Assembly: GCF_019603315.1 (NCBI RefSeq)
Contig: NZ_CP080649.1
Location: 2,800,176 to 2,864,175 of the forward strand
From: Ruficoccus sp. ZRK36
GTDB taxonomy: Bacteria > Verrucomicrobiota > Verrucomicrobiia > Opitutales > Cerasicoccaceae
Length of the DNA: 64,000 bases
Reading direction: 5' to 3'
In this document: one piece after another, positions 17,106 to 28,984 of the stretch
Numbering within the stretch: position 1 is the first letter of the stretch
Layout: each line of letters begins with the position of its first letter
Made by a program: the position numbers and the translations under genes
Notes under the pieces: model-generated
What the model saw: the letters and a program-made list of their open reading frames with translations, nothing else
What the model was told of the DNA's origin: nothing
The model's database searches: none

Positions 17106-17575
17106 GCGGGCCAGTGCTCCGGCGGCCGTGTCAGCGGTGGCCTGTTGCCGGAGTTTTCGATACGGCCACCGTGTCAGCTATTTAAAAAGAAGACGCCTGC
17201 TTCTCTCACTGAAGCAGGCGTCTCTGTTATACCCGTAGTCGTACTCTCTCTATACGCTCGGTTTTCTTGGTTGCTGCTGATCTAAGGCAGATGACTCTTC
17301 TGGTCTCCTGATCAGGGTCTACGTCAACTGCCTCCCAAGAGTGTTCAGGAAATATGGTGTGCAGGTGCTACCCCTGGTCCCGGCGTTGATCCAAGCCCCG
17401 TCATAAGTTTCATGTCTGAGAGGACGCACTCTAGGTCTGCGTCCTGCCGACAATCGGCCGATGACCGCCGCAGAAGACATCCTGCGTGCCGTACTGGCTT
17501 CTGCGGCATAAGGGCTTGAATCAACATCCGGGTTAACCCTGTTTTGAGGTTAATTGGGTAGGGGGCTGATAGGGA
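17106..17575. other. Gene-free convergent gap with several hairpins
   Basis: 470 bases between the convergent fkbM and symporter genes. It holds a GC-rich inverted repeat right after fkbM (CTCCGGC ... GCCGGAG followed by TTTT, about 17117-17157), a 13-bp stem at 17191-17223, and three consecutive palindromes at 17421-17507. A 60-codon minus-strand frame (17345-17527) runs through these hairpins and does not look like a protein. Confidence 0.5.
17191..17223. terminator. Strong 13-bp hairpin, probable bidirectional terminator
   Basis: Perfect stem AGACGCCTGCTTC / GAAGCAGGCGTCT with a 7-base loop. On the minus strand it is followed by a T-rich run (TCTTTTTAAA), so it can end transcripts from the symporter gene; on the plus strand it lies about 85 bases after fkbM. 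Confidence 0.75.
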
Positions 17576-19357
17576 TCAGCCTCTGAAGTACAGGTAGGCT
17601 GCGAGGATACCGACCAGGACAAAGCCGGACCAGAAGACGTCGGCAAATGTCCAGCTCTTGCGGGTCTCCGCGCGCTGCTCATCCGTTACCGTTCCAAAGG
17701 TCAGTCCGCTGAGTCGCTCGTAGTCCGGGGCACGGGTCAGGTAGCTGACAGCGTAGAACACCGCGATACAGACGATCAGGATGATGATGGAGTAGTACTG
17801 GAAGAAGATATTGTTCACGATCCAGAGGAAAGTTCCCTCGGTGTAGGTGTGGCCCATCAGGGCGACGGGTGTGTCTACAGCTAGGCGGAAGAGGCCGAGT
17901 GAAAAGCCCACGATGAGCGAGGCCAGACAGCCGGGGCCGTTGAGGCGCTTGACGAAGATGCCGAAGAAGAACACCACGAAGATCGGAGGAGCCAGGTAAG
18001 ACTGGATGCCCTGCAGGTAATCGTAGAGTCCCTTGGCGCCCTGGATCACAGGGATCCATGCCAGACCGATGACGACCAGCACGCCCGTGGCGACACGACC
18101 GATCCAGACCAGCCGCTTCTGGCTGACGCCCTTGAAGATACGGGAGTAGAAGTCCATCGTGAACAGCGTGGCGGTGGCATTAAGCACACCGGCCAGCGAG
18201 CTCATGAGCGCGGCCAGCAGCCCGGCCACCACGATCCCGCGGAAGCCGGTCGGCAGCACGTGCTGCACCATGAGCGGGAAGGACGCCTGCGCGTTCTCGC
18301 GAACGATTTCGCCCGTGTCGGGGTCGATCAGTGCGGAGGTCAGCTCGCCGACGTAGCCGCCCTTGGCGAGGGCAAAACAGATGATGCCGGGGATGATGAA
18401 CAGGAACACGGGAAGCAGCTTCAGGGCAGAGGCAAAGATCGTGCCGCGGCGCGCTTCGGTTTCGTTCGGGGCACCGAGCATGCGCTGGACGATGTACTGG
18501 TCCGTACACCAGTACCACAGACCGATGATCGGGGCGCAGAAGAGCATGGAGAGCCACGGGTAGTTCGTATTGAAGTACCAGGCCTCCTTGACGACATCAC
18601 CCTGTGCGTTGAGCTCGCGGATCGGGGCCCAGGTCCCGGCCACGCCATCGCTCACGATCGGTTTCCAGAGGTTGAGCATGTCTGAGCCGACGATTTCGCG
18701 CAGCTGGGTCCAGCCAGCGAGGATGCTGCCATCGCCGAGCGCTCTGAGGCCGAAGAAGGTGACCAGAAATGAGCCGAAGACCAGAATGAAGGTCTGCAGG
18801 GCCTCCGTGTAGGCGACTGCTCGCAAACCGCCAAGGATGGTATACACCCCGGTGAGGAGCAGTACGAGGATGGAGCCGATCCAGAAGCTGTTCAGCGGTC
18901 CGACGCTTAGCTCTGGCAGCAGGGTCCCGAAGACGACACCACCCGCAAAAATGCCGACCGCAATCTTGGTCAGCACATAGGCAAAAAGGGAGATCAGGGA
19001 CAGGATGGTGCGGGCGTGCGGGCTGAAGCGGCGCTCCAGAAACTCCGGCATGGTAAACACCCGCGAGCGCATGTAGAAGGGCGCCAGCACCCAGCCGAGA
19101 ATGAGCAAGCACCACGCGTGCAGCTCATAGTGGGCCATGGCAACACCGTCCGTGGCACCTGAGCCGGCAAGACCGACGATGTGCTCTGATCCGATATTTG
19201 AGGCGAAGATGGAGGCTCCAATAATGAACCATCCGAGGTTACGGCCGGCGAGGAAGTAGTCGTCCGGCGTTTCGTTACCTTTGCGAATCACCCACCAGGC
19301 GACTCCAAAGAGCAACAAAAAGTAGAGGGCAATCATTACCCAATCCAAGGTTTGCAT
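17576..19357 (-). CDS. Sodium/solute symporter (SSS/SGLT family)
   Basis: Inner-membrane sodium-coupled symporter of 593 residues with 13-14 predicted helices. The N-terminal segment has the family motif DDYFLAGRNLGWFIIGASIFA and ASNIGSEHIVGLAGSGA, and EFLERRF at about residue 105. The core with ILGGLRAVAYTEALQ matches SGLT-like sugar transporters. It probably imports an oligo- or monosaccharide from the lyase pathway; uxuA, 577 bases upstream on the same strand, hints at a uronate. A 7+7 inverted repeat (19433-19451) lies about 75 bases before its start and may be its operator. The gene is followed by terminator-like hairpins. Confidence 0.93.
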   Translation of the reverse strand: MQTLDWVMIALYFLLLFGVAWWVIRKGNETPDDYFLAGRNLGWFIIGASIFASNIGSEHIVGLAGSGATDGVAMAHYELHAWCLLILGWVLAPFYMRSRVFTMPEFLERRFSPHARTILSLISLFAYVLTKIAVGIFAGGVVFGTLLPELSVGPLNSFWIGSILVLLLTGVYTILGGLRAVAYTEALQTFILVFGSFLVTFFGLRALGDGSILAGWTQLREIVGSDMLNLWKPIVSDGVAGTWAPIRELNAQGDVVKEAWYFNTNYPWLSMLFCAPIIGLWYWCTDQYIVQRMLGAPNETEARRGTIFASALKLLPVFLFIIPGIICFALAKGGYVGELTSALIDPDTGEIVRENAQASFPLMVQHVLPTGFRGIVVAGLLAALMSSLAGVLNATATLFTMDFYSRIFKGVSQKRLVWIGRVATGVLVVIGLAWIPVIQGAKGLYDYLQGIQSYLAPPIFVVFFFGIFVKRLNGPGCLASLIVGFSLGLFRLAVDTPVALMGHTYTEGTFLWIVNNIFFQYYSIIILIVCIAVFYAVSYLTRAPDYERLSGLTFGTVTDEQRAETRKSWTFADVFWSGFVLVGILAAYLYFRG

Positions 19358-19432
19358 ACGACGATCAATTTGGGGTTAGTTGTGAGGGTATCCAACGCAA
19401 GCAAGCGAGCTTTGGAAATATGAACGAAGATA

Positions 19433-19451
19433 GATTTAGTATATCTAAATC
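19433..19451. promoter_or_regulatory. Inverted repeat GATTTAG-N5-CTAAATC upstream of symporter
   Basis: Perfect 7-bp arms with a TATAT centre, 75 bases upstream of the symporter start. The position and symmetry fit a dimeric regulator site. No other copy was noticed in this window. Confidence 0.4.
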
Positions 19452-19687
19452 ATTTCGTATTTAAAGTAGCGCGTATCTATTTTGATGAGGTTCGCCCATG
19501 AGGGAGCCCAATCCCCCGCGGGGATCGGTCCAGACCAGGGGGACAAACGCGCACTCATCATGACGGCACCGTCTCGCAGGCGCACCGTCATGGACTCCGA
19601 GCCCGCGATGCCATGGGGGACGGCGACACGGGCGTTATGAAGGTTCAGGTCGAGAGTTTCTTGGGTATTACGGGGTAGGAGGGGCAT
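19445..19687 (-). CDS. Uncertain small ORF between uxuA and symporter
   Basis: 80-codon frame (MPLLPRNTQETLDLNL..., ending DTRYFKYEMI) in an otherwise gene-free stretch, so it is not a shadow of another gene. The middle (GSESMTVRLRDGAVMM) reads like protein, possibly a remnant of a beta-propeller or other beta-rich enzyme, but I recognise no family and there is no good ribosome-binding site at the ATG. It ends inside the inverted repeat before the symporter. It could be a degraded gene end or a chance frame. The rest of the gap (19688-19934) holds only the uxuA terminator. Confidence 0.22.
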   Translation of the reverse strand: MPLLPRNTQETLDLNLHNARVAVPHGIAGSESMTVRLRDGAVMMSARLSPWSGPIPAGDWAPSWANLIKIDTRYFKYEMI

Positions 19688-19870
19688 GGTGTAAGATTGC
19701 CATAAACGGGCCGTGATGGGAACTGAGAGGATGCTTTACAGTCAAGTTGCCAGCGAGGGCAGGCGGTGACAGGGGTTTTTGTTTTCAAAAACGTAACAAT
19801 GGTGAGGGTTCGTGGCGTTTTTGTGGGCCGGTTATCACTAAAAATGAGGATAACTGCAGGCGATGGGCGC

Positions 19871-19900
19871 AAAAAACGGGACACCGTCTCTGGTGTCCCG
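19871..19900 (-). terminator. Rho-independent terminator of uxuA
   Basis: On the minus strand, stem CGGGACACC / GGTGTCCCG with a 6-base loop is followed by six Ts. It lies 35 bases after the uxuA stop. Confidence 0.85.
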
Positions 19901-19934
19901 CTGGAGTTACGAAAAGGATGTAAGTCTGGTTGAC

Positions 19935-20984
<1,050 letters not shown>

Positions 20985-21123
20985 AGCCTTATACCCCTCT
21001 TTGCTTATTAGTGTATTAGCGCGAAAGCGCGCGAAAGGTTAAGCGTCCTAATGAACGGCACGCGTTCGGCAACCCTGAATTTAAAATACGGGGCGATATA
21101 CCAAAAAAACCGCTCAGAATACC

Positions 21124-21152
21124 AAAAAAGCCTCTCCGAAAGGGAAAGGCTT
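21124..21152 (-). terminator. Terminator after tRNA-Ala
   Basis: On the minus strand, an AAGCCTTTCC...GGAGAGGCTT stem-loop is followed by six Ts, 17 bases after the tRNA CCA end. Confidence 0.8.
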
Positions 21153-21168
21153 CTGTCGTAAGGGAAAA

Positions 21169-21244
21169 TGGTGGAGCCGATCGGGATCGAACCGACGACC
21201 TCTTGCATGCCATGCAAGCGCTCTTCCAACTGAGCTACGGCCCC
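21169..21244 (-). tRNA. tRNA-Ala (anticodon GGC)
   Basis: Complete cloverleaf: acceptor GGGGCCG pairs with CGGCTCC, and the discriminator A and CCA are encoded. The D arm contains AGCTCAGTTGGAAGAGC. The anticodon stem CTTGC / GCAAG closes the loop ATGGCAT, giving anticodon GGC (reads GCC/GCU). The T arm has GGTTCGATCCC. Upstream TTGACT (21284-21289) and TTGCTT 17 bases later (21261-21266) are a plausible promoter. Confidence 0.97.
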
Positions 21245-21260
21245 ATAAGTGAAAGCGGAT

Positions 21261-21289
21261 AAGCAAACCATCTGCGCAGGGCTAGTCAA
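21261..21289 (-). promoter_or_regulatory. Promoter of tRNA-Ala
   Basis: -35 like TTGACT, 17-base spacer, -10 like TTGCTT (weak), placing a start a few bases before the tRNA. The layout resembles the one before tRNA-His in this window. Confidence 0.4.
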
Positions 21290-21391
21290 CCCTTTTGCAG
21301 GCGTTTTTATAAAAAAGTTTTGAGTCGTTTGGGGGCGGAGGCCGTACCACGTGGTGAGCTCCGTATATTCAGGTGCTAGCGGGAGAAATCC

Positions 21392-22006
21392 TTACTTCAG
21401 CGCCGTGCGGATCAGGGCTTCGGTCGGGGCGTCGGCTCCGAGCTTGTCCTGGGCCTTGCGCAGGGCCTTATCGGCCTCCGGCGGCTTATAGCCGAGCGTG
21501 ATGAGCGCAGCCAGCGCATCCTGGAAGGCAGAGCCACCAACGGTTGCGGCCTCCGTGGAGGCCCCGTCAGCAGAGCCTGCCGCCGGTGTCGGAATGCCGC
21601 CGGGGAAGACTTTGTCGCGCAGCTCGATGACGAGGCGCTCAGCGGTTTTTTTACCGATGCCCTGACACTTCGAGAGCAGAGCAACATCCGACTGGGCGAT
21701 TGCGGTGCGGAGGCTCTCGACAGACATGCGGCTCATGATATTGAGCGCGATCTTTGGGCCGATGCCAGAGACCTTCTCCACCAGCAAGCGGAAGAAATCC
21801 CGGTCCTCGCGCGTGGCAAAGCCGTAGAGCGTCTGCGAGTCCTCGCGGTAGACTGCCAGCGTATGCAGGCGCGCCGTCTGGCCGGGCTCGGGGAGCTTCT
21901 CGGCGGTGGTGACGGGGACATGGACCTCGTAGCCGATGCCGTTGGCCTCGATCACGGCAGAGAGCGGGGCGGCTTCGATGAGTTTGCCTTCCAAAGAGAC
22001 GATCAT
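21392..22006 (-). CDS. ruvA: Holliday junction DNA helicase subunit RuvA
   Basis: RuvA of 204 residues, close to the usual length. It binds four-way junctions as a tetramer and loads the RuvB motor during recombination repair. Domain I begins MIVSLEGKLIEA and contains GIGYEVHVP; the two helix-hairpin-helix motifs are VSGIGPKIALNIMSR and CQGIGKKTAERLVIELRDKV. Domain III at the C-terminus (ALAALITLGYKPPEADKAL) is the RuvB-contacting three-helix bundle. No ruvB or ruvC is adjacent. It is followed on the same strand by tRNA-Ala and separated from dapB by a 247-base hairpin-rich gap. Confidence 0.97.
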   Translation of the reverse strand: MIVSLEGKLIEAAPLSAVIEANGIGYEVHVPVTTAEKLPEPGQTARLHTLAVYREDSQTLYGFATREDRDFFRLLVEKVSGIGPKIALNIMSRMSVESLRTAIAQSDVALLSKCQGIGKKTAERLVIELRDKVFPGGIPTPAAGSADGASTEAATVGGSAFQDALAALITLGYKPPEADKALRKAQDKLGADAPTEALIRTALK

Positions 22007-22069
22007 GGGAAGTTGTTTAGCCGAAAACCCCTGAAACGCAAAGGCCCAATACAGAAAGCTACCGTTTTG

Positions 22070-22253
22070 TTTTTATCTGGGCTTATGCAGCAGGACAAAG
22101 TCCTGCACCTGTGATCCTTCGGATCACTGATGCCTCTACTAACGTGGAGCCATGGGCAACAGGGACTAGCGCCGATTCGAACGAACTCAGCTTAAGCACT
22201 AGAAATAGAAGGAGTAGGGGCAGCGCCCCCTCATTGCCAGCGGGTGCAACCCG
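22070..22253. repeat. Intergenic hairpin mosaic, copy A
   Basis: A chain of short perfect hairpins with 3-base loops: GCAGGAC-AAA-GTCCTGC, GTGATCC-TTC-GGATCAC, GGGGC-AGC-GCCCC, then CGGGT-GCA-ACCCG next to the dapB stop. Parts recur at 51950-52215 (copy C) and 25138-25385 (copy B), including the linkers CACTGATG and CCCC-x-TCATTG. Confidence 0.6.
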
Positions 22254-22985
22254 TTAGTCACGCAAGCCGAGGACGTCCTGGATGCGATAGAGGCCGGGAG
22301 GCTTGCCGTAGACCCAGTTAGCGGCGCGCAGGGCACCCTGGGCGAAAATGCGGCGGTCGGAGGCCTTGTGGGTCAGCTCGACGCGTTCACCGGGCCCGGC
22401 AAAGATCACCGTGTGGTCGCCGACGACGTCACCACCACGCAGGGCGTGGACACCGATCTCGTCCTCGGGGCGCTCACCGACCAGACCGTGGCGGCCATGG
22501 GCCTCCTGCTCCTGAGTCAGGCCGCGGGCCTCACGCAGGATTTCGAGCAGGTGCTCGGCGGTGCCGCTGGGGGCGTCCTTCTTGTGGCAGTGGTGCATCT
22601 CGATCAGCTCAGGGTGGTACTCACGCCCGAGTGTCTGAGCGGCCTTGCCGACGAGATAGAAAAGCAGGTTGACCCCGGTGGAGAAGTTCCCGGCCCAGAC
22701 CATGGGGACCTGGGACGAGCATGCGCTGATGGCTTCCTTTTCCTCGGGCGTGTGGCCGGTGGTACCGATCACGAGGGGCTTGCCAGCCTCGGCTGCGAGC
22801 TTGGCCAGCGGAGCGGTGGCTTCGTGGAAGCTGAAGTCGATGACGACTTCGCAGGCTTCGAGGCCGGGAGTGGGATCGTCGCCCATGTCGATGGCGGCGA
22901 CGATTTCAACGTCTTCATTTGCGGCGATGGCCTGGATGGCCTGGCCCATGCGCCCGCGGGCACCATTGAGGAGAACTTTTACCAT
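22254..22985 (-). CDS. dapB: 4-hydroxy-tetrahydrodipicolinate reductase
   Basis: Cytoplasmic reductase of 243 residues in the diaminopimelate/lysine pathway; reduces the DapA product with NAD(P)H. The N-terminal nucleotide-binding loop is NGARGRMGQAIQ, and the DapB hallmark EMHHCHKKDAPSGTA carries the catalytic His pair and Lys. It also has IGTTGHTPEEK and the C-terminal FAQGALRAANWV. It lies 42 bases downstream of dapA on the same strand, so the two steps are encoded as an operon and feed peptidoglycan and lysine synthesis. Confidence 0.98.
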   Translation of the reverse strand: MVKVLLNGARGRMGQAIQAIAANEDVEIVAAIDMGDDPTPGLEACEVVIDFSFHEATAPLAKLAAEAGKPLVIGTTGHTPEEKEAISACSSQVPMVWAGNFSTGVNLLFYLVGKAAQTLGREYHPELIEMHHCHKKDAPSGTAEHLLEILREARGLTQEQEAHGRHGLVGERPEDEIGVHALRGGDVVGDHTVIFAGPGERVELTHKASDRRIFAQGALRAANWVYGKPPGLYRIQDVLGLRD

Positions 22986-23027
22986 GGTCAGTCGGGAAGT
23001 TTTATTCGGGGAAGTAATCGGGGTTGC

Positions 23028-23918
23028 TTAGAGGCCGCGCACATCGAGGGCCTCGTCGAGGAGAGCCTTGTTGGCTTCGCTCATCTCGCACAGCGGCAGG
23101 CGCACCTCGGGCGAGGATATCTGGCGGGCGCGGTGCATGGCGTACTTGATCGGCACGGGATTGGGCTCGATGAAGAGCAGCTTGAAAAGATTGAAGAACA
23201 TGCGTGAGAAACGCTCGGCGCGGACGAACTCGCCGTCGAGGACGAGCTTCACCATGTGGACCATCTCGGACGGGATGAGGTTCGAGGCGACGCTGATCAC
23301 GCCCTTCGCACCAAAGCTCATGAAGGGCAGGGTGAGCGAGTCGTCGCCGCTCAGGATGAGGTAGTCGGAGCCGAGCTTCTGGACCAGCTCAGCGACACGC
23401 TCGCTGGAGCCCCCAGCTTCCTTGATCCCGCACACATGCGGGTACTTCTCGTAAAGGCGGGCGCAGGTGTCCACCCCGATGGAGATGCCGCAGCGGCCGG
23501 GGATGGAGTACAGGATGATGGGCTTGTCGGTGGCCTCGGCCACGGCGCTGAAGTGACGGAAGAGCCCTTCCTGACTGGGCTTGTTATAGTAGGGGGCAAC
23601 CTGGAGCATGCCCGTCACACCCTCGACAGCATCGGCACCACGCGTCAGCTCGACCGCTTCAGTGGTGGAGTTAGAGCCGGTACCCGCGAGTACGGGGACC
23701 TTGCTACCAGCCTGCGAGGCGATGCGGCGGATGACCTCGGCATGCTCCTCATGGCTGAGGGTGGGGGATTCGCCCGTCGTGCCGACGGCTACGATGCCAT
23801 TAATGCCAGCTTCGAGCTGCATCGACACGATTCGCTCGAGGTCGTCGTAAGCGACTTCTCCATCGCGCATGGGGGTGACCAGTGCGGTATGGACGCCGTA
23901 AAATTGAGTTGTGTTCAT
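23028..23918 (-). CDS. dapA: 4-hydroxy-tetrahydrodipicolinate synthase
   Basis: Class I aldolase-fold enzyme of 296 residues that condenses pyruvate with aspartate semialdehyde. Family features: GTTGESPTLSHEEH (about residues 46-59), the catalytic Tyr in IILYSIPGRCGI, and the Schiff-base Lys in VCGIKEAGGS (about residue 163). The C-terminus with EPNPVPIKYAMH matches bacterial DapA. First gene of the dapA-dapB operon; it diverges from pilT across a 109-base intergenic region that must hold both promoters. Confidence 0.98.
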   Translation of the reverse strand: MNTTQFYGVHTALVTPMRDGEVAYDDLERIVSMQLEAGINGIVAVGTTGESPTLSHEEHAEVIRRIASQAGSKVPVLAGTGSNSTTEAVELTRGADAVEGVTGMLQVAPYYNKPSQEGLFRHFSAVAEATDKPIILYSIPGRCGISIGVDTCARLYEKYPHVCGIKEAGGSSERVAELVQKLGSDYLILSGDDSLTLPFMSFGAKGVISVASNLIPSEMVHMVKLVLDGEFVRAERFSRMFFNLFKLLFIEPNPVPIKYAMHRARQISSPEVRLPLCEMSEANKALLDEALDVRGL

Positions 23919-24027
23919 CTTCGTTGGAAATAGGATCGTCGGGTAAGAAAGCTGCCCCGACCTTTTGGCTCAACAACTTGCGTCAAAGGCAGGTGCATGA
24001 CAATGGGAAAATTGAGTCCCCAGGCCG

Positions 24028-25137
24028 ATGTCCAACATTATTGATACTTTTAACAGTCTGCTGCAGCTGGCGGTTGAAAATTCGGCCAGCGATATCCACG
24101 TCAAGTCGAACAAGCCCGCGCACCTGCGCCTGAACGGTAAGCTGGAGGTCGTTGATATGGACCCGTTTACGCCCGAGCAGGTTCAGGAGTTTCTGGAGAC
24201 GGCTATGCCCGCTCCCTTCTATGATGAATGGAAGCAAAACGGGCAGATCGACTTTTCCTATGCCCTGCATGAGCTGGGGCTGGGCCGATTCCGCGTGAAC
24301 GGTTTTTACCAGCGCGGCACGCCGAGTATCGTCTTCCGGCACGTGAAAGATACGCCGCCGAGCTTCGAGGATCTCAACCACGAGCCCGACGTCTTCAAGA
24401 AGCTCGTATCCGCCAAGGACGGCATCGTCCTCGTGTGTGGTCCGACCGGCTCCGGTAAAAGCTCCACGCTGGCTGCGATGCTCGAGTATGTGAACGAGAA
24501 TTTCGACCGGCATGTCGTCACGCTGGAGGACCCGATCGAGTTTACCTACACCGACAAGCGTTCGATCTTTAACCAGCGTGAGATCGGGCTGGATGCACCG
24601 GACTTTGAGCATGGGCTCAAGGCCGTACTGCGGCAGGACCCGGACATTATCCTGATTGGCGAAATGCGCGACCGGGATACCTTTGAGACGGCTCTGCATG
24701 CCTCGGAGACCGGCCACCTGGTCTTTGCGTCGATCCACGCTTCCAGTGCGCAGCAGGCCGTGCAGCGTCTGTTTGAATTTTTCCCTGCGGACATGCAGGA
24801 GAGCATGCGCCGCCAGATCTCTGTTGGGCTGCGTGCCACTATCACACAGCGGCTGCTGCCCCGTCTGGAGGGTGAGGGGCGCGTCCCGGCGGTGGAGATA
24901 TTCGTGGTCGATGCCCTTGGCCGTAAGGTGATCGAAGATGGGGAGTTTCACAAAATCCCTTCGGTGATCGAAGCCAGTAAGGAAGAAGGCTCCAAGTCCT
25001 TTAATCAGGACCTCTACCGGCTGGTCAAAGCCGGAACGGTCGGCCATCAGGACGCCCTCGCATACTCGCCCAATCCCAAGGCTCTCGAAATGAACCTCAA
25101 GGGCATCTTCCTCAGCTCCGGCGGTATCGTCGGCTAG
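24028..25137 (+). CDS. pilT: Twitching motility ATPase PilT
   Basis: Hexameric retraction ATPase of type IV pili, 369 residues. The N-terminal PAS-like domain starts with SASDIHVKSNKPAHLRLNG; the Walker A is GPTGSGKSS, the Asp box DPIEFTY, the Walker B DIILIGEMRD and the His box HLVFASIHASSAQQA. The usual PilT length and order are retained. It has no pilus genes beside it, so retraction is encoded away from the main pilus operon, though two pseudopilin genes occur elsewhere in the window. It diverges from dapA and is followed by a hairpin mosaic. Confidence 0.95.
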   Translation: MSNIIDTFNSLLQLAVENSASDIHVKSNKPAHLRLNGKLEVVDMDPFTPEQVQEFLETAMPAPFYDEWKQNGQIDFSYALHELGLGRFRVNGFYQRGTPSIVFRHVKDTPPSFEDLNHEPDVFKKLVSAKDGIVLVCGPTGSGKSSTLAAMLEYVNENFDRHVVTLEDPIEFTYTDKRSIFNQREIGLDAPDFEHGLKAVLRQDPDIILIGEMRDRDTFETALHASETGHLVFASIHASSAQQAVQRLFEFFPADMQESMRRQISVGLRATITQRLLPRLEGEGRVPAVEIFVVDALGRKVIEDGEFHKIPSVIEASKEEGSKSFNQDLYRLVKAGTVGHQDALAYSPNPKALEMNLKGIFLSSGGIVG

Positions 25138-25385
25138 CGGGTTCACCCGCTGGCATGTTTTTCGGGGCTACGCGCCCCGCACCCGCGGCAGCCGAGGGCT
25201 GCACTTTCGATGCTGCGCATTGTGGCAGCTACTACCTCAATAACGATTAAAGGCTTGTGCGTAACACAAGCCTTTAATCGAAAGTGCGGGTCCGGTTGAA
25301 CCAGCGATGTTAAGGGGGAAGCGAACGCAGTGAGCGATGGGGCAAAGCCCCATCATTGTCCTGTGCGGCCACGCACCCTCAGAGA
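25138..25385. repeat. Intergenic hairpin mosaic, copy B, with 16-bp stem
   Basis: Convergent gap between pilT and nrdJ, packed with palindromes: AGCGGGT-TC-ACCCGCT, CGGGGC-TACGC-GCCCCG, GCAGCC-GAG-GGCTGC, GGGGC-AAA-GCCCC, and a perfect 16-bp stem (25244-25259 with 25265-25280) nested inside GCACTTTCGA / TCGAAAGTGC (25201-25210, 25278-25287). It shares CCCCATCATTG with copy C. Confidence 0.6.
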
Positions 25386-28298
<2,913 letters not shown>

Positions 28299-28328
28299 GC
28301 GAATAAAATGTGAATTGATGTGAGCAAC

Positions 28329-28375
28329 TTACTACATATGGGGAATGTCTCGCGGGGTTGCGCTAAATATAGTGT
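28329..28375 (-). promoter_or_regulatory. Tandem NrdR boxes upstream of nrdJ
   Basis: Two sites match the NrdR consensus ACACWATATMTWGTGT: GCGCTAAATATAGTGT at 28360-28375 (13 of 16) and TTACTACATATGGGGA at 28329-28344 (about 10 of 16). Their starts are 31 bp apart, three helical turns, the usual NrdR spacing. Confidence 0.75.
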
Positions 28376-28761
28376 CTGAGTAAAGTCATTCAAGCAGCTA
28401 ACGCACGCGGAAATCTTCGTTTTCCGGCACTTTTGAACGCTGGTTTAGGTGGGCATTAATCGCGCTAATGGACGATTTGAGGAGCGATCGTCCGCTATCC
28501 TTTTAGCGATGCCGCTTTAGGGATAGCGGCATCCGCGAGGGAGTAATCCGAGCAGGTCGGGGTAGATGCAAAAACACGGATGAACTCCTCTGCGGATCGC
28601 CTAAACTGTCATCGTTGAATAGCTGTCGCTGGTGTTTGAGTGTTGGAAAAGGGTTACCTTCCGGCCCTTGAATCGCGAGTGGATCGAGAAAAAATAAAAA
28701 CCGCCTCCGAAAGGATTGACAAGGGGGCTCCAGAACCATTTTCTTTCACGTTTCCAGCAAT
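28376..28761. other. Gene-free gap between nrdJ and tRNA-His with hairpins
   Basis: No convincing frame. It contains hairpins CGGAAA/TTTCCG (28408-28426), GGACGAT/ATCGTCC (28470-28493) and a 9-bp stem GATGCCGCT/AGCGGCATC (28508-28533). The tRNA-His promoter is at the right end. Confidence 0.5.
28716..28744 (+). promoter_or_regulatory. Promoter of tRNA-His
   Basis: -35 TTGACA, 17-base spacer, -10 like TTTTCT, ending 18 bases before the tRNA. Confidence 0.5.
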
Positions 28762-28839
28762 GGTGGTAGTAGCTCAGTTGGTTAGAGCATCGGTTTGTGG
28801 TACCGAGGGTCGCCGGTTCAAATCCGGTCTACCACCCCA
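28762..28839 (+). tRNA. tRNA-His (anticodon GTG)
   Basis: Acceptor GTGGTAG pairs with CTACCAC. The extra G at position -1 (28762) faces C73, the identity element of tRNA-His, and CCA is encoded (28837-28839). The anticodon stem TCGGT / ACCGA closes the loop TTGTGGT, giving GTG. The T arm has GGTTCAAATCC. Confidence 0.97.
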
Positions 28840-28984
28840 TTTTTCCGACGCGCATACTCTGGTATAAATGGCCCAAGGCCATCGAGAGTTTCAGGAGCAG
28901 GTAAGCGATTGAATGAAGCGTCATGGATTACCGGTAACTGCGGTTGCCTGTCGGCTCAGACCGTATCCCGTCCAGAGCCTACAT

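Noticed and set aside
21008-21289. A 93-codon frame reading through the tRNA-Ala region
   Set aside because: It covers a complete tRNA and its terminator; such frames over tRNAs are frequent annotation errors.
22070-22253. CRISPR array in a repeat-rich gap
   Set aside because: The repeats are different short palindromes without a constant repeat unit or regular spacing, and no cas genes are nearby.
28299-28400. A cobalamin riboswitch before the B12-dependent reductase gene
   Set aside because: No B12-box-like sequence is visible and the space before the start is filled by two NrdR boxes.
28640-28867. A 75-codon frame reading through tRNA-His
   Set aside because: It overlaps the complete tRNA-His gene and its promoter.
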